Below are positions 37,637 through 46,523 of a stretch of DNA of 64,000 nucleotides, piece after piece. The DNA comes from Paracoccaceae bacterium (GTDB lineage Bacteria; Pseudomonadota; Alphaproteobacteria; Rhodobacterales; Rhodobacteraceae). Numbering within the stretch: the first letter of the stretch is position 1; the number at the start of each line of letters is the position of its first letter. The stretch spans positions 3,281,649-3,345,648 of the forward strand of contig CP075370.1 in assembly GCA_019454225.1 (NCBI GenBank), read 5' to 3'. Both the position numbers and the translations under genes were made by a program. Below the pieces are notes generated by a model. It saw only the letters and a program-made list of their open reading frames with translations, was not told the origin of the DNA and made no database searches.

Positions 37637-38578
37637 ATGGCAGGCATGCGGATTCTGGTTCTGGGTGCGGGCGGCACGGGCGGCTATTTCGGTGGCCGTC
37701 TTGCCGAGGGCGGGGCCGACGTGACCTTTCTGGTGCGCGAGGCGCGGGCGGCCGCGCTGCGCAGCAACGGGCTGCGCATCGCAAGCCAGTTCGGCGATGT
37801 GGCGATGCCGGTGCAGGTGGCCACCTCCGCCGATCCCGGCGGCGGCTATGACCTCGCGCTTGTCAGCTGCAAGGCCTACGACCTTGACGACGCCATCGGA
37901 ACGCTGCGCCCCGCCATCGGGCCCGATACCGCGATCCTGCCGATCCTGAACGGCATCGCGCATCTTGACCGGCTGGTTCAGGTGTTCGGGGAGGCGGCGG
38001 TCATGGGGGGAACTGCCAAGATCCAGGTCACCCTTTCCCCTGACGGCGTGGTGCAGCACCTGAACGACTGGCGGTTCCTGACCTTCGGCGAACGCGACGG
38101 GCGGATGTCGGACCGGGTGGCGGGGCTTGCCGCCGAATGTGCCAGGGCAAAGGGCATGGTGGCCGAGGCGGTGCCCGACATCGCGCAGCGCATGTGGGAA
38201 AAGCTGGTGCATGTGGCCACCTCGGCGGGCATGACCTGCCTGATGCGCGCGAATGTCGGCGAGATCGTCAGGACCGAGCAGGGACGCGACCTGCTGCTGA
38301 ACCTGCTGGCGGCCAATGCCGAGGTGGCAGCGCGCAGCGGACATCCGCCGTCCGAAGCCTTCATGGCGACCTATCGCGCCACCTTCTCGGACCCCGCGTC
38401 GCAGTATTCCACGTCGATGCTGCGCGACATCGAACGGGGCGCGCGCACCGAGGGGATGCATATCGTGGGCTTCATGGCGGAACGGGCGCGCGCGGCGGGC
38501 ATCGCCGCGCCGATCCTCGACTTCGCCACGGCGCATCTTCAGGCCTATGAACAGCGGCGGCTTGCCGGGCGTCTGTGA
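37637..38578 (+). CDS. Ketopantoate-reductase-family oxidoreductase 1
   Basis: 313 residues. Rossmann motif MRILVLGAGGTGGYFGGRLA, then LALVSCKAYDLDDAI and ILNGIAHLDRL (family NG motif), and the catalytic Lys in MWEKLVHVATSAGMTCL. These enzymes reduce 2-keto acids with NADPH; 2-dehydropantoate is only one possible substrate, and the catabolic setting argues against pantothenate synthesis. GGGAGGAGAG precedes the ATG. Convergent with FAH 1, 16 bases apart. Confidence 0.8.
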   Translation: MAGMRILVLGAGGTGGYFGGRLAEGGADVTFLVREARAAALRSNGLRIASQFGDVAMPVQVATSADPGGGYDLALVSCKAYDLDDAIGTLRPAIGPDTAILPILNGIAHLDRLVQVFGEAAVMGGTAKIQVTLSPDGVVQHLNDWRFLTFGERDGRMSDRVAGLAAECARAKGMVAEAVPDIAQRMWEKLVHVATSAGMTCLMRANVGEIVRTEQGRDLLLNLLAANAEVAARSGHPPSEAFMATYRATFSDPASQYSTSMLRDIERGARTEGMHIVGFMAERARAAGIAAPILDFATAHLQAYEQRRLAGRL

Positions 38579-38594
38579 CGCCCGGCCCGCGCCG

Positions 38595-39449
38595 TCAGGC
38601 GCAGCGGTTCGCCAGCGTGCCGATGCCCGATATCGCGATCTCGACACTGTCGCCCGGCGCCAGGAACCGGGGCGGCGCCATGCCGATGCCGACCCCGGCA
38701 GGCGTGCCGGTTGCGATGATGTCGCCGGGCAGAAGCGTGATGCCCGCCGACAGCGTGGCGATCAGCGTCGGAATGTCGAAGATCAGGTCGCGGGTGTTCG
38801 CGGTCTGGCGCAGTTCGCCGTTGACGTGGCAAGTCACCTGCAGGTTCAGCGCATCGACCTCGTCCGCCGTGACGATCCATGGGCCCATGGGGCAGAACGT
38901 GTCCAGCGACTTGCCGAGGAACCACTGCTTGTGGTTGCGCTGCAGGTCGCGCGCGGTGACGTCGTTGACGATCGTGTAGCCCCAGACATGTGCCCAGGCA
39001 TCGGCCCGGGCGATCCCGCGCCCGCCGGGGCCGATGATGACGGCCAGTTCGGCCTCGTAGTCGACCGAGCTGGTGATGCCGCCATGCAGGTCGATGGTGT
39101 CGCCCGGCGCGATCACCGTGCCCGGCAGTTTCGAGAACAGCGCCGGAAAGTCATCGACATCCTTGCCAGCGACGGCGCCCGCCTCGTATCCGCTGCGCGC
39201 GAATTCCCGGGCGTGTTCCCGATAGTTCTTGCCGACGCACATGATGTTGCGCGCCGGACGCGGGATCGGGGCGCACAGGCGCACGGCGGAAAGGGCCACC
39301 GTGGTCTCGGGCGCGGGCACCGGGCCCGCCGCCGCGATCAGCGCGATCATGTCGGAATGTCCGGGCGGCAGCAGGCCGATGCCTGCGCCATCGGGCGTCA
39401 CGACCCCGAGGCGCCGGTGGCCCTGGTATTCGACGGTTGCGATCTTCAT
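38595..39449 (-). CDS. Fumarylacetoacetate hydrolase family protein, FAH 1
   Basis: 284 residues. N-terminal lid (MKIATVEYQGHRRLGVVTPD), then IPRPARNIMCVGKNYREHAR, SSVDYEAELAVIIG (metal Glu/Asp), VTARDLQRNHKQWFLGKSLD and LLPGDIIATGTPAGVGIG. The family cleaves or hydrates acylpyruvates and related 2-oxo acids with Mg2+; exact substrate unknown. Divergent from GntR 1 with one shared palindrome (39500-39523) between them. ATG at 39449 after AGGGAGG. Confidence 0.85.
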   Translation of the reverse strand: MKIATVEYQGHRRLGVVTPDGAGIGLLPPGHSDMIALIAAAGPVPAPETTVALSAVRLCAPIPRPARNIMCVGKNYREHAREFARSGYEAGAVAGKDVDDFPALFSKLPGTVIAPGDTIDLHGGITSSVDYEAELAVIIGPGGRGIARADAWAHVWGYTIVNDVTARDLQRNHKQWFLGKSLDTFCPMGPWIVTADEVDALNLQVTCHVNGELRQTANTRDLIFDIPTLIATLSAGITLLPGDIIATGTPAGVGIGMAPPRFLAPGDSVEIAISGIGTLANRCA

Positions 39450-39499
39450 CCGGTCCTCCCTTGCCTGCGGGTGACGAGATACGGCGCCCGTCCCTGTTG

Positions 39500-39523
39500 T
39501 CAACCAGTTCGAAAATTGGTTGA
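39500..39523. promoter_or_regulatory. Operator-like palindrome, FAH 1/GntR 1
   Basis: TCAACCA-N10-TGGTTGA between the divergent genes. Its core AACCAGTTCGAAAATTGG matches 15 of 18 bases (on the complement) with the GntR 3 site at 47910-47927. Confidence 0.65.
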
Positions 39524-39569
39524 TCAATCGGCCGCATCGGCTATGCCTGATCCGCAAGGGAGAACGCGC

Positions 39570-40214
39570 ATGGCCACCCCAGACCGGCAGGTCCGCGACC
39601 ATCTGCTGTCCGTCATCGCCTCGGGCGCGCTGCGCCCCGGCGACCGGCTGCCGACCGAACGCGATCTCTGCGCCGCCCTGTCGGTCGGACGGGCAGCGGT
39701 GCGCGACGCGCTGGCGGTGCTGGCGGGCGAGGGCCGGGTGCTGCGCCGCGCGGGCAGCGGCACCTATCTGGCCGAACCGGAACGGTCGCCCCCCAGCCCC
39801 TCTCCGGCGCAGGTGATGGAGACGCGCCTGTTTCTCGAACCCCGGCTTGCGCATCTGGTCGCCGCCCACGCCACAGCCGCGGACCTGCGGCACCTGCAGG
39901 ATTGCCTGGCGCAGGGCGGCGAGGCCCCCGACCTTGCGGGATTCGAGCATTGGGATGCAGCGCTGCACGCGGCCATCGCCCGGGCCGCCGGAAACCCGCT
40001 GATCGCGGCGGCCTATGACCTGATCACCCAGGCGCGGGGACGCGACGACTGGGGCGAACTGAAGCGGCGCAGCATGACGCCGGAGCGCCGCGCGCAGTAT
40101 CAGGCCGATCACGCCGCCATCGTCGCGGCGCTGGTGCGGCGCGATGCGGACAGCGCCGAGGCCGCCATGCTGGCGCATCTGCATCGCGTGCGATCGAACC
40201 TGATCGGCCCCTGA
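39570..40214 (+). CDS. GntR-family regulator with FCD domain, GntR 1
   Basis: 214 residues. Winged HTH at residues 1-65 (RVLR-type DRLPTERDLCAALSVGRAAVRDALAVLAGEGRV as short motifs), FCD ligand domain after that (ETRLFLEPRLAHLVAAHATA, EHWDAALHAAIARAAGNPLI; Asp and His ligands for a metal). ATG at 39570 after AAGGGAG. Likely represses FAH 1 and itself until an organic acid binds. zapE follows after 3 bases. Confidence 0.85.
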   Translation: MATPDRQVRDHLLSVIASGALRPGDRLPTERDLCAALSVGRAAVRDALAVLAGEGRVLRRAGSGTYLAEPERSPPSPSPAQVMETRLFLEPRLAHLVAAHATAADLRHLQDCLAQGGEAPDLAGFEHWDAALHAAIARAAGNPLIAAAYDLITQARGRDDWGELKRRSMTPERRAQYQADHAAIVAALVRRDADSAEAAMLAHLHRVRSNLIGP

Positions 40215-40217
40215 CGC

Positions 40218-41333
40218 ATGCAACCGGAACCACGGTTTTCCCTGACCGAGGCCTATGACCGGCTTGTCGCCGCCGGCGACCGGCGCAACGACCCCGCGCA
40301 GCGCGCCGTGCTGGCCCGGATGGAGCCGTTCCGGATCGCACTGGAACGTGGCGGCCCGGGCGGGGGCTGGCTGTCGCGGTTGCGGCGCGACGGCGCGGGC
40401 CCGCAGGGCCTGTACCTCTGGGGCGGGGTCGGGCGCGGCAAGTCGATGATGATGGACCTGCTCCTGGCCATCACGGCGGTTCCCGGCAGGCGGCGGGTGC
40501 ATTTCGATGCCTTCCTGCGCGACATCCACGCGGCCGTCCACCGTGCGCGGCAGGCGCGGCAGGACGATCCGCTGGGCCGCGTCACCGCGGATTTCGCCCG
40601 CGGCCTGCGGCTGCTGGCGTTCGACGAGATGCAGGTGCAGGACATCGCCGACGCCGCCATCGTCGGGCGCATCTTCGCCGACCTGTTCGCGGCAGGCGTG
40701 CGGATCGTGACGACCTCGAACCGCCCGCCCGAGGATCTCTATCGCGACGGGCTGAAGCGCGAGCTGTTCCTGCCCTTCATCGGCCTGCTGCGCGACCGGA
40801 TGGAGGTCATCCGCATCGACAGCGACACCGACCACCGGCTGCACCGGATGGCGGGTGCCCCCGTCTATTTTCACCCCGACGATTCCGCCGCCACCGCCGC
40901 GCTCGACCGGATATGGACCGATCTTGCCCGCGGCCAGGCGCGACCCGTCACGCTGCGGGTGCAGGGCCGCGACCTTGTGCTGCCCGCCTGCCATGACGGC
41001 ATCGCCCGCATGACATTCGCCGAGGCCTGCGGCACGCCCCGCAGCCCGGCCGACTATCTGGCGATGGCCGACGCGCTGCGTGTGCTGGTGCTCGACCATG
41101 TGCCGCGCCTGTCCGAGGGCCGCCACGACGATGCGCGGCGCTTCGTGACGCTGGTCGACGCCTTCTACGAGGCGAAGGGTCTGCTGATCATCGGCGCGGC
41201 GGTTCCACCCCAGGCGCTCTATCCCGAAGGCGAGGGGTCCTTCGAGTTCGCCCGCCTTGTCAGCCGCCTGCGCGAGATGCAGGGCGCGGACTGGATCGGG
41301 GCCGCGATCCGCGCCAGGCAGGACCCGGCCTGA
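40218..41333 (+). CDS. zapE: AFG1-family ATPase ZapE
   Basis: 371 residues. Walker A LWGGVGRGKSMMMDLLL, VHFDAFLRDIHAAVH, Walker B LLAFDEMQVQDIADAAIVGR, TTSNRPPEDLYRDGLKRELF. AFG1/ZapE proteins act at the division ring and in protein turnover at the membrane. A core gene placed in a catabolic region, 3 bases after GntR 1, so it may share its transcript. Its TGA abuts the stop of the convergent tctA, TGATCA. Confidence 0.93.
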   Translation: MQPEPRFSLTEAYDRLVAAGDRRNDPAQRAVLARMEPFRIALERGGPGGGWLSRLRRDGAGPQGLYLWGGVGRGKSMMMDLLLAITAVPGRRRVHFDAFLRDIHAAVHRARQARQDDPLGRVTADFARGLRLLAFDEMQVQDIADAAIVGRIFADLFAAGVRIVTTSNRPPEDLYRDGLKRELFLPFIGLLRDRMEVIRIDSDTDHRLHRMAGAPVYFHPDDSAATAALDRIWTDLARGQARPVTLRVQGRDLVLPACHDGIARMTFAEACGTPRSPADYLAMADALRVLVLDHVPRLSEGRHDDARRFVTLVDAFYEAKGLLIIGAAVPPQALYPEGEGSFEFARLVSRLREMQGADWIGAAIRARQDPA

Positions 41334-42818
41334 TCACGCGCGCCGCGCGCGCCTGCGCCGCACCGCGCCCAGAACCGGCAGGAAGATCGCAAAGGCCACC
41401 GCCGCCAGCAGGACCGCCGCAACCGGACGCTCGACAAAGATCATCGGGCTGCCAAAGGACAGCAGCAGGGCCTGCCGCAGCGACATCTCCATCAGCGAGG
41501 CCAGAACCAGCGCCAGAACCAGCGGCGCGCGCGGAATGTCGAACTTCATCATCAGCCAGCCCAGCACCCCGAAGAACAGCGCCATCCAGACGGTCGCGAT
41601 GTCCAGCGTCGCCGCATAGGCGCCGACCAGCGACAGGCCCAGGATGCCGGGCGCCAGATAGACATAGGGAATGCGCAGCAGGGCCGCAAAGACCGGTGCC
41701 ATCGGCAGGTTCAGGATCAGCAGGAACACATTGCCCACCAGCATGCTGGCGATCAGCCCCCAGACCAGCGCGGATTCCTGCGTCATCAGCTGCGGCCCCG
41801 GCCGGATGCCATGCAGGATCAGCGCGGCCAGCAGGATCGCGGTCGAGGCCGACCCCGGAATGCCCAGCGACAGCATCGGGATCGTCGCGCCGTGCGAGGC
41901 CGCGTTGTTCGCGGCCTCGGCGGCCGCCACACCGTCAATCGCCCCCTTGCCGAAGGTCTCGGGCGTCTTGCTGAAATTGCGCTCGGCCAGATAGGCCAGC
42001 AGCGAGGCGATCGAGGCGCCCGCACCCGGCATGATCCCCACGAACAGGCCGATCGCCCCGCCGCGGATCACCGAGAACCGGCATTTCGTCCAGTCCTCTG
42101 CCGTCAGCCACATGTCGCGCAGCCGGGTCCGGATCGGCTGCACGCTCTGCACCCGTTCCAGCGATGCCAGCACCTCGGCGATCCCGAACACGCCGATGGC
42201 CACGGGGATGAAGTCGATTCCCTTGAACAGGATCGGCTGGTCGAAACTCAGGCGCGGCGTGCCCGTCATCGGATCGACCCCGATCATCGCGATCATCAGG
42301 CCCAGCACGCCCGCCGCGATCGACTTGATCGGCGATCCGCCGAGGCTGCCCATCGCCAGGATGCCCAGCAGCGCCAGAAGGAAATACTCGGGCGCGTTGA
42401 ACTTCAGGCCGAAACTGGCCAGCGGCGGCGTGAGCACCGCGACCGCCATGACCGAGCCCACACCGGCGATGAACGACCCGATCGCGGATATCGACAGCGC
42501 CGCACCGGCCCGCCCCTGACGGGCCATTGCATGGCCGTCGACCGCCGTCATCACCCCCGACGCCTCGCCCGGCACGTTGATCAGCACCGAGGTCAGCGTG
42601 CCGCCGTATTGCGCGCCATACATGATGCCCGCCAGCATCATGATCGCCGTCACCGGCTCCAGCCCGAAGGTCAGGGGCAGCAGCAGCGCCATGCCCGCCG
42701 AGGGGCCGAGCCCGGGCAGCGCCCCGACCACCTGGCCGATCAGCACGCCCAGAAAGATGAACAGCAGGTTCTGCGGCTCCAGCGCGGTCGCAAAGCCCAG
42801 AAGCAGTTGGTCGAACAT
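41334..42818 (-). CDS. tctA: TTT large membrane subunit TctA, set 3
   Basis: 494 residues from ATG 42818. GQVVGALPGLGPSAGMALLL, MYGAQYGGTLTSVLINVPGE; second repeat GIMPGAGASIASLLAYLAER and SLGIPGSASTAILLAALILH. End of the operon GntR 2 - decarboxylase-like - tctC - tctB - tctA, 22 bases after tctB. Ends flush against the zapE stop, so no room for a terminator. Confidence 0.92.
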   Translation of the reverse strand: MFDQLLLGFATALEPQNLLFIFLGVLIGQVVGALPGLGPSAGMALLLPLTFGLEPVTAIMMLAGIMYGAQYGGTLTSVLINVPGEASGVMTAVDGHAMARQGRAGAALSISAIGSFIAGVGSVMAVAVLTPPLASFGLKFNAPEYFLLALLGILAMGSLGGSPIKSIAAGVLGLMIAMIGVDPMTGTPRLSFDQPILFKGIDFIPVAIGVFGIAEVLASLERVQSVQPIRTRLRDMWLTAEDWTKCRFSVIRGGAIGLFVGIMPGAGASIASLLAYLAERNFSKTPETFGKGAIDGVAAAEAANNAASHGATIPMLSLGIPGSASTAILLAALILHGIRPGPQLMTQESALVWGLIASMLVGNVFLLILNLPMAPVFAALLRIPYVYLAPGILGLSLVGAYAATLDIATVWMALFFGVLGWLMMKFDIPRAPLVLALVLASLMEMSLRQALLLSFGSPMIFVERPVAAVLLAAVAFAIFLPVLGAVRRRRARRA

Positions 42819-42840
42819 CGTGACGTCCTCGGTTCCGGGG

Positions 42841-43293
42841 TCAGAAACCCAGCGGCTGCGGCATCGGCACCGAAAGCCACCGGATGAACACCGCATGGGT
42901 GAAACCCGCCACGATCAGCGCCGTGACAAGCGAGGGTGCGATCCGCTGGCGCAGCACCGCCAGCAGCATGAACAGGACGAACACGAACAGCATCGGCACA
43001 AAGCCGATGCGCGGCGCGCCGTAGGCAAGCGCGCACAGCGCGACAATCGTCACGACCACCCGCAACCCGTCGACCGGGTTGCGGGGGAAATCGACCTGCA
43101 CGCTTTCGATGCCGCGTGACTGCGCCCAGAGCAGAAGCAGTGCGATGGCGGCACCGGTTGCCGACAGGATGCCCGGAAAGAACCGGGCGCCCGGCGTGAA
43201 CCCGTCCCAGTAGTTCAGGCCCGCCGTTCCCAGGAACACGGCCCCGGCGACGGCCAGCAGGAACGCGGCCGGAATGGTCTCGATCAGGCGCAT
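42841..43293 (-). CDS. tctB: TTT small membrane subunit TctB, set 3
   Basis: 150 residues. ATG at 43293 with GGAGAG six bases upstream; the GTG two codons earlier is less likely. Four helices; YWDGFTPGARFFPGILSATG is the TctB loop. 33 bases after tctC. Confidence 0.85.
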   Translation of the reverse strand: MRLIETIPAAFLLAVAGAVFLGTAGLNYWDGFTPGARFFPGILSATGAAIALLLLWAQSRGIESVQVDFPRNPVDGLRVVVTIVALCALAYGAPRIGFVPMLFVFVLFMLLAVLRQRIAPSLVTALIVAGFTHAVFIRWLSVPMPQPLGF

Positions 43294-43326
43294 GGGCACT
43301 CTCCGGCCGGCCGGGTTGCGGGGCCG

Positions 43327-44304
43327 TTACTTGGCCAGCCCGATCCGCGTCAGCACGTCGCGGAACGTCTGCTGTTCGCGCGCGAAATAGGCGCCGGCCT
43401 CGGCCAGCGTGACCATGTCGCTGCGATAGAGGTTCTGCGCCAGCCAGGCCTGGAACGGCTCGCTCTGCGCGGCCTTCTGGAACTTGTCGGCCCACCAGGC
43501 GGCGACCGCCGGGTCAAGGTTCACGGGTCCGCCGACACCCCAGAACTGGGTATAGACCACGTCGACCCCCTGCTCGACCGCCGTCGCCACGTTCGCCAGG
43601 GCCTCTTCGGTCCGCCGCTGGTTCGAGAAGATGGCCAGCGGCTTGCCCGTTCCGGCGGTGATCATCTCGATCCCCTCGGACAGCGTGGCAAAGTGCAGCT
43701 CGACATTGCCGCCGAGGAAGGTGGCGCGCGCCGCGCCGCCGCTTTCGTGCGGAACGTAGGTCATCGTCGTGCCGGTGGCCGATTCCAGAAGCCCCGTCAG
43801 GATATGGTCGTTCCCGCCGGACGCGCCGCCCGCCACGCGCACGCGGCCCGGTTGGGCGGTCGCCGCCGCGACAACGTCCGTCAGCGAGTTGAAGGCGCTG
43901 TCGGGCGTCGTGAACAGCAGCAGTTCCGACTGTACCAGCGCCGCAATCGGCGTCACCTGGTCGATGACCGAGGGGGTGCCCTGCACGATGGGTGTGGTGA
44001 ACACCGGCGAGGCCAGCATCAGCAGCGTGTTGGTGTCGCCAGGCAGGCCGAGCACATGGTTGTAGGCGTTCGAATGCCCGCCGCCCGTGCGGTTCTGCAC
44101 CACGATCGGGTTCGGCACCAGGCCGGTTTCGTTCATGATCTGGGCGAAGGTGCGCATGATCACGTCCGGCGATCCCCCCGCACCCGAGCCCACGGTGAAT
44201 TCGATGGGGCCCTCCGGCGCGCGCATCTCCTGCGCCTGGGCGCCACCTGCGGCAAGCGCCAGCACGAGCGCGGCACCAAACCGGGTCATGGTCTTCATAA
44301 GCAT
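43327..44304 (-). CDS. tctC: TTT binding protein TctC, set 3
   Basis: 325 residues. Signal peptide FGAALVLALAAGGAQAQ, ligand loops FTVGSGAGGSPDVIMRTFAQ and VVQNRTGGGHSNAYNHVLGL. Close to set 2 TctC (shared GGSPDVIMR). GGGAGGACTGCC precedes the ATG. 53 bases after the decarboxylase-like gene. Confidence 0.88.
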   Translation of the reverse strand: MLMKTMTRFGAALVLALAAGGAQAQEMRAPEGPIEFTVGSGAGGSPDVIMRTFAQIMNETGLVPNPIVVQNRTGGGHSNAYNHVLGLPGDTNTLLMLASPVFTTPIVQGTPSVIDQVTPIAALVQSELLLFTTPDSAFNSLTDVVAAATAQPGRVRVAGGASGGNDHILTGLLESATGTTMTYVPHESGGAARATFLGGNVELHFATLSEGIEMITAGTGKPLAIFSNQRRTEEALANVATAVEQGVDVVYTQFWGVGGPVNLDPAVAAWWADKFQKAAQSEPFQAWLAQNLYRSDMVTLAEAGAYFAREQQTFRDVLTRIGLAK

Positions 44305-44357
44305 GGCAGTCCTCCCTTATTCGACGTTGGCAGTGATCGGTTCCTTTCCGGGCCTCC

Positions 44358-45356
44358 TCAGGTTCCCAGAACGGCGGGGTGAAACAGCTCGGCAGGCGCG
44401 ACCAGGCGCGGCGCGAGGTGCTGCTCGACGGAATAGCGGCAGGCCGCCGCAATCTCGTCCTCGGCGCGGGCAAAGCCATAGGGCCAGTAGTCGGCCCCCA
44501 TCGCCGCGCGCGCCCGTTCCATCGCGGCGTTCAGCCAGGGCAGCGACAGCCGGTTGGCCGACCCCAGCCAGACCTCGCGCAGCCGCGCCATGGCAACATC
44601 GCGCGCCGCGACGAAGGCCTCGTACAGCGCCATCGGCAGCCAGGGATGCGCCTCGGCCAGGGACCGGCGCAGCGCCACGATATGCATGATCGGGAAGAAC
44701 CCGGTGCGGCGGTGCCAGGCCTGTTCGGCCGCCTCGAAATCGGGAAACACCCGCTCGATGCGCGGGTCGCCCGCCAGGAAGGCGCGCGGCGGGTTCGGCG
44801 CCAGAAGCCCGTCGATCTCGCCCGCCAGCAGCAGATCCTGCAGCGTCTCGCCATCGGCAATGGGCGTGATGCGCAGGTCGGGCGGCGGCGCCAGCGCCAG
44901 CCGCTCGCGCCGGATGCCCTGGTCCAGTGCCCCGGTGCGCCAGTGAACCGCCGTCGCAGGCACGCCGAAATCGTCCGCCATCACGCCCCGCATCCACAAT
45001 GCGGCCGTCATCTGGTATTCCGGCACCCCCACCGCGCGGCCCGCGAAATCCGCCAGCGTCCCGATTCCGCTGCCCGCGCGGCGGTAGAACCCGTTGTGGC
45101 GGAAGGCCCTGCTGATGAAGGCCGGGATCGCCACATAGGCCGCATCGCCCCGCGCCACCTGCAGGATGTGGCTGGACAGCGAAAGCTCGGTCACATCGAA
45201 CCGCGCCTCCTGCACCGCAATCGGGAAGAGCTGCGTCGTGGGCAGGACATGCGGTTGCACCACGACCCCCGGCACCGGTATCCGCCCGTCCAGCACGGGC
45301 ATCACCCGGTCATGGTCCCAGGCCGCGACCGACAGGGTCAGGGGCGCGCCCGTCAC
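44358..45356 (-). CDS. 4,5-dihydroxyphthalate-decarboxylase-like binding-fold protein
   Basis: 332 residues, no signal peptide. TLSVAAWDHDRVMPVLDGRI, VTELSLSSHILQVARGD, FISRAFRHNGFYRRAGSGIG and VPEYQMTAALWMRGVMADDF are the conserved blocks of the family named after phthalate enzyme Pht5. The fold is that of a type 2 solute-binding protein, and most members have not been shown to decarboxylate anything. GTG start overlaps the GntR 2 stop (GTGA). Could be an aromatic-acid decarboxylase or a cytoplasmic ligand binder. Confidence 0.75.
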   Translation of the reverse strand: MTGAPLTLSVAAWDHDRVMPVLDGRIPVPGVVVQPHVLPTTQLFPIAVQEARFDVTELSLSSHILQVARGDAAYVAIPAFISRAFRHNGFYRRAGSGIGTLADFAGRAVGVPEYQMTAALWMRGVMADDFGVPATAVHWRTGALDQGIRRERLALAPPPDLRITPIADGETLQDLLLAGEIDGLLAPNPPRAFLAGDPRIERVFPDFEAAEQAWHRRTGFFPIMHIVALRRSLAEAHPWLPMALYEAFVAARDVAMARLREVWLGSANRLSLPWLNAAMERARAAMGADYWPYGFARAEDEIAAACRYSVEQHLAPRLVAPAELFHPAVLGT

Positions 45357-46096
45357 GGGTCCAGCCTCGTCTCGACCGATTTCAGATGCCAGCGCATCGC
45401 GGCATGCGCCGCCTCCGGGTCGCGGTCGTCCAGGGCATCGACGATGCGGTCATGCTCGGCAAAGCTCGGGTGGTCGGCCGGCGGATGCGCCCCCTGCCGC
45501 CCCTGACGGCCCCAGGACACCATGCGCCGCAGCATGTTCAGCTGGTCGAACAGCGCCAGCAGCGCCATCGACCCGCTGGCCTGCGCGATCTGGCGGTGGA
45601 ACTCGGTGTCCAGCGCCTCGTATTCGCGCCAGGATCCCGCCTCGCGCGACCGCGCCGCCGTCACGCGCAGCGCCGCGATGGCCGCCGCTGTTGCATGCAG
45701 CGCCGCCTCGCGGGCAATCGCGGGCTCGATCGCGGCACGGGCGCGCATGGCATCCGCGGGGCTGACGCGGCGGGCCAGCATCTCCATGTCATTTTGCGCC
45801 GATTGCGCGGGGGGCCGGGCCAGGAAGGTGCCCTTGCCGACATGGCGCCACAGCACGCCCTCGTCCACCAGCACCTCCAGCGCGCGGCGCAGCTCGGTGC
45901 GGCGCAGGCCCAGGTCGTCGCCCAGCCTGCGCTCGGGGGGCAGGCGGTCGCCCGCCTTCAACCCCTTGTCCAGAATGAACGCACGCAGATGCGCCAGCGC
46001 CGCGGTATCGGAAACCGACGGCTCCGGCGGGTCCGCCGCCGCCTCGGGCAGCGGGGTCTGCAGCGCTCTGGCCACGTCGGCAACCTCCCGGCTCAT
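45353..46096 (-). CDS. GntR-family regulator with FCD domain, GntR 2
   Basis: 247 residues from ATG 46096 (AGAGGGC upstream); an ATG at 46123 would overlap the operator. HTH: ILDKGLKAGDRLPPERRLGD, RTELRRALEVLVDEGVLWRH, VGKGTFLA. FCD part: AARAAIEP-type stretch RARAAIEPAIAREAALHATA and EALDTEFHRQIAQASGSMAL. First gene of the operon with set 3 TTT; divergent from FAH 2. Confidence 0.85.
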   Translation of the reverse strand: MSREVADVARALQTPLPEAAADPPEPSVSDTAALAHLRAFILDKGLKAGDRLPPERRLGDDLGLRRTELRRALEVLVDEGVLWRHVGKGTFLARPPAQSAQNDMEMLARRVSPADAMRARAAIEPAIAREAALHATAAAIAALRVTAARSREAGSWREYEALDTEFHRQIAQASGSMALLALFDQLNMLRRMVSWGRQGRQGAHPPADHPSFAEHDRIVDALDDRDPEAAHAAMRWHLKSVETRLDP

Positions 46097-46119
46097 GTCG
46101 TGCCCTCTTGCTGGACCGG

Positions 46120-46142
46120 TCATATTGATCCGGATTGGTTGA
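46120..46142. promoter_or_regulatory. Operator-like site near the GntR 2 start
   Basis: Contains CATATTGATCCGGATTGG; 21 of 23 bases are the same as at 46449-46471. The core ATCCGGAT is palindromic. 24 bases before the GntR 2 start. Confidence 0.65.
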
Positions 46143-46422
46143 TGACAAGCGCGCGATCAACCGATTCTTTCGCATTGCGCGCCAGCCCTTCCCCCAGCGT
46201 CCGGCCAGGCGGCATGCGGCGGCGCGGCAAGACCGGCGGGCGGAACACCGGGGCGCCGCAGCCGTTGTCACACCGAACGCGTAAGACTTGTTCTTGAATT
46301 ACAGCGTTTTACGCCTTGCGCGATATCACAGGCACGGCGTCGGCGACGCACCCCGCCTGCAGCATTCCCCACCCATCACGGGCCCGTCACCACCCAGATA
46401 CCCCCCAAGGCCGCCCCCCTGA

Positions 46423-46438
46423 CCATTTCCGCGATTGG
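46423..46438. promoter_or_regulatory. Operator-like site 1 before FAH 2
   Basis: CCATTTCCGCGATTGG, close to CCATTCCCGGATTGG before FAH 3 and CCAATTTCCGTATTGG before GntR 3. Confidence 0.5.
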
Positions 46439-46448
46439 TTTGGCGCGT

Positions 46449-46471
46449 TCATATTGATCCGGATTGATCGA
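46449..46471. promoter_or_regulatory. Operator-like site 2 before FAH 2
   Basis: CATATTGATCCGGATTGATC, second copy of the site at 46120-46142, same orientation, 53 bases before the FAH 2 ATG. Confidence 0.65.
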
Positions 46472-46523
46472 CCCGCGCCGCTATGCGACTTCTCCATCGA
46501 ACCTGCACAGGAGCCACGAGTCG

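Larger units (their letters stand above)
46097..46523. other. 427-base regulatory interval between GntR 2 and FAH 2
   Basis: No gene. It holds three operator-like sites (46120-46142, 46423-46438, 46449-46471), an inverted repeat GGTTGAT-N12-ATCAACC at 46137-46162, and a relatively AT-rich stretch around 46280-46315 with an imperfect CGTAAGAC/GTTTTACG pair that may hold a promoter. The middle is C-rich and featureless. Confidence 0.5.

Noticed and set aside
44358-45356. Calling this gene a true 4,5-dihydroxyphthalate decarboxylase
   Set aside because: The family is mostly uncharacterised and the fold is that of binding proteins; no other phthalate genes are in the window.
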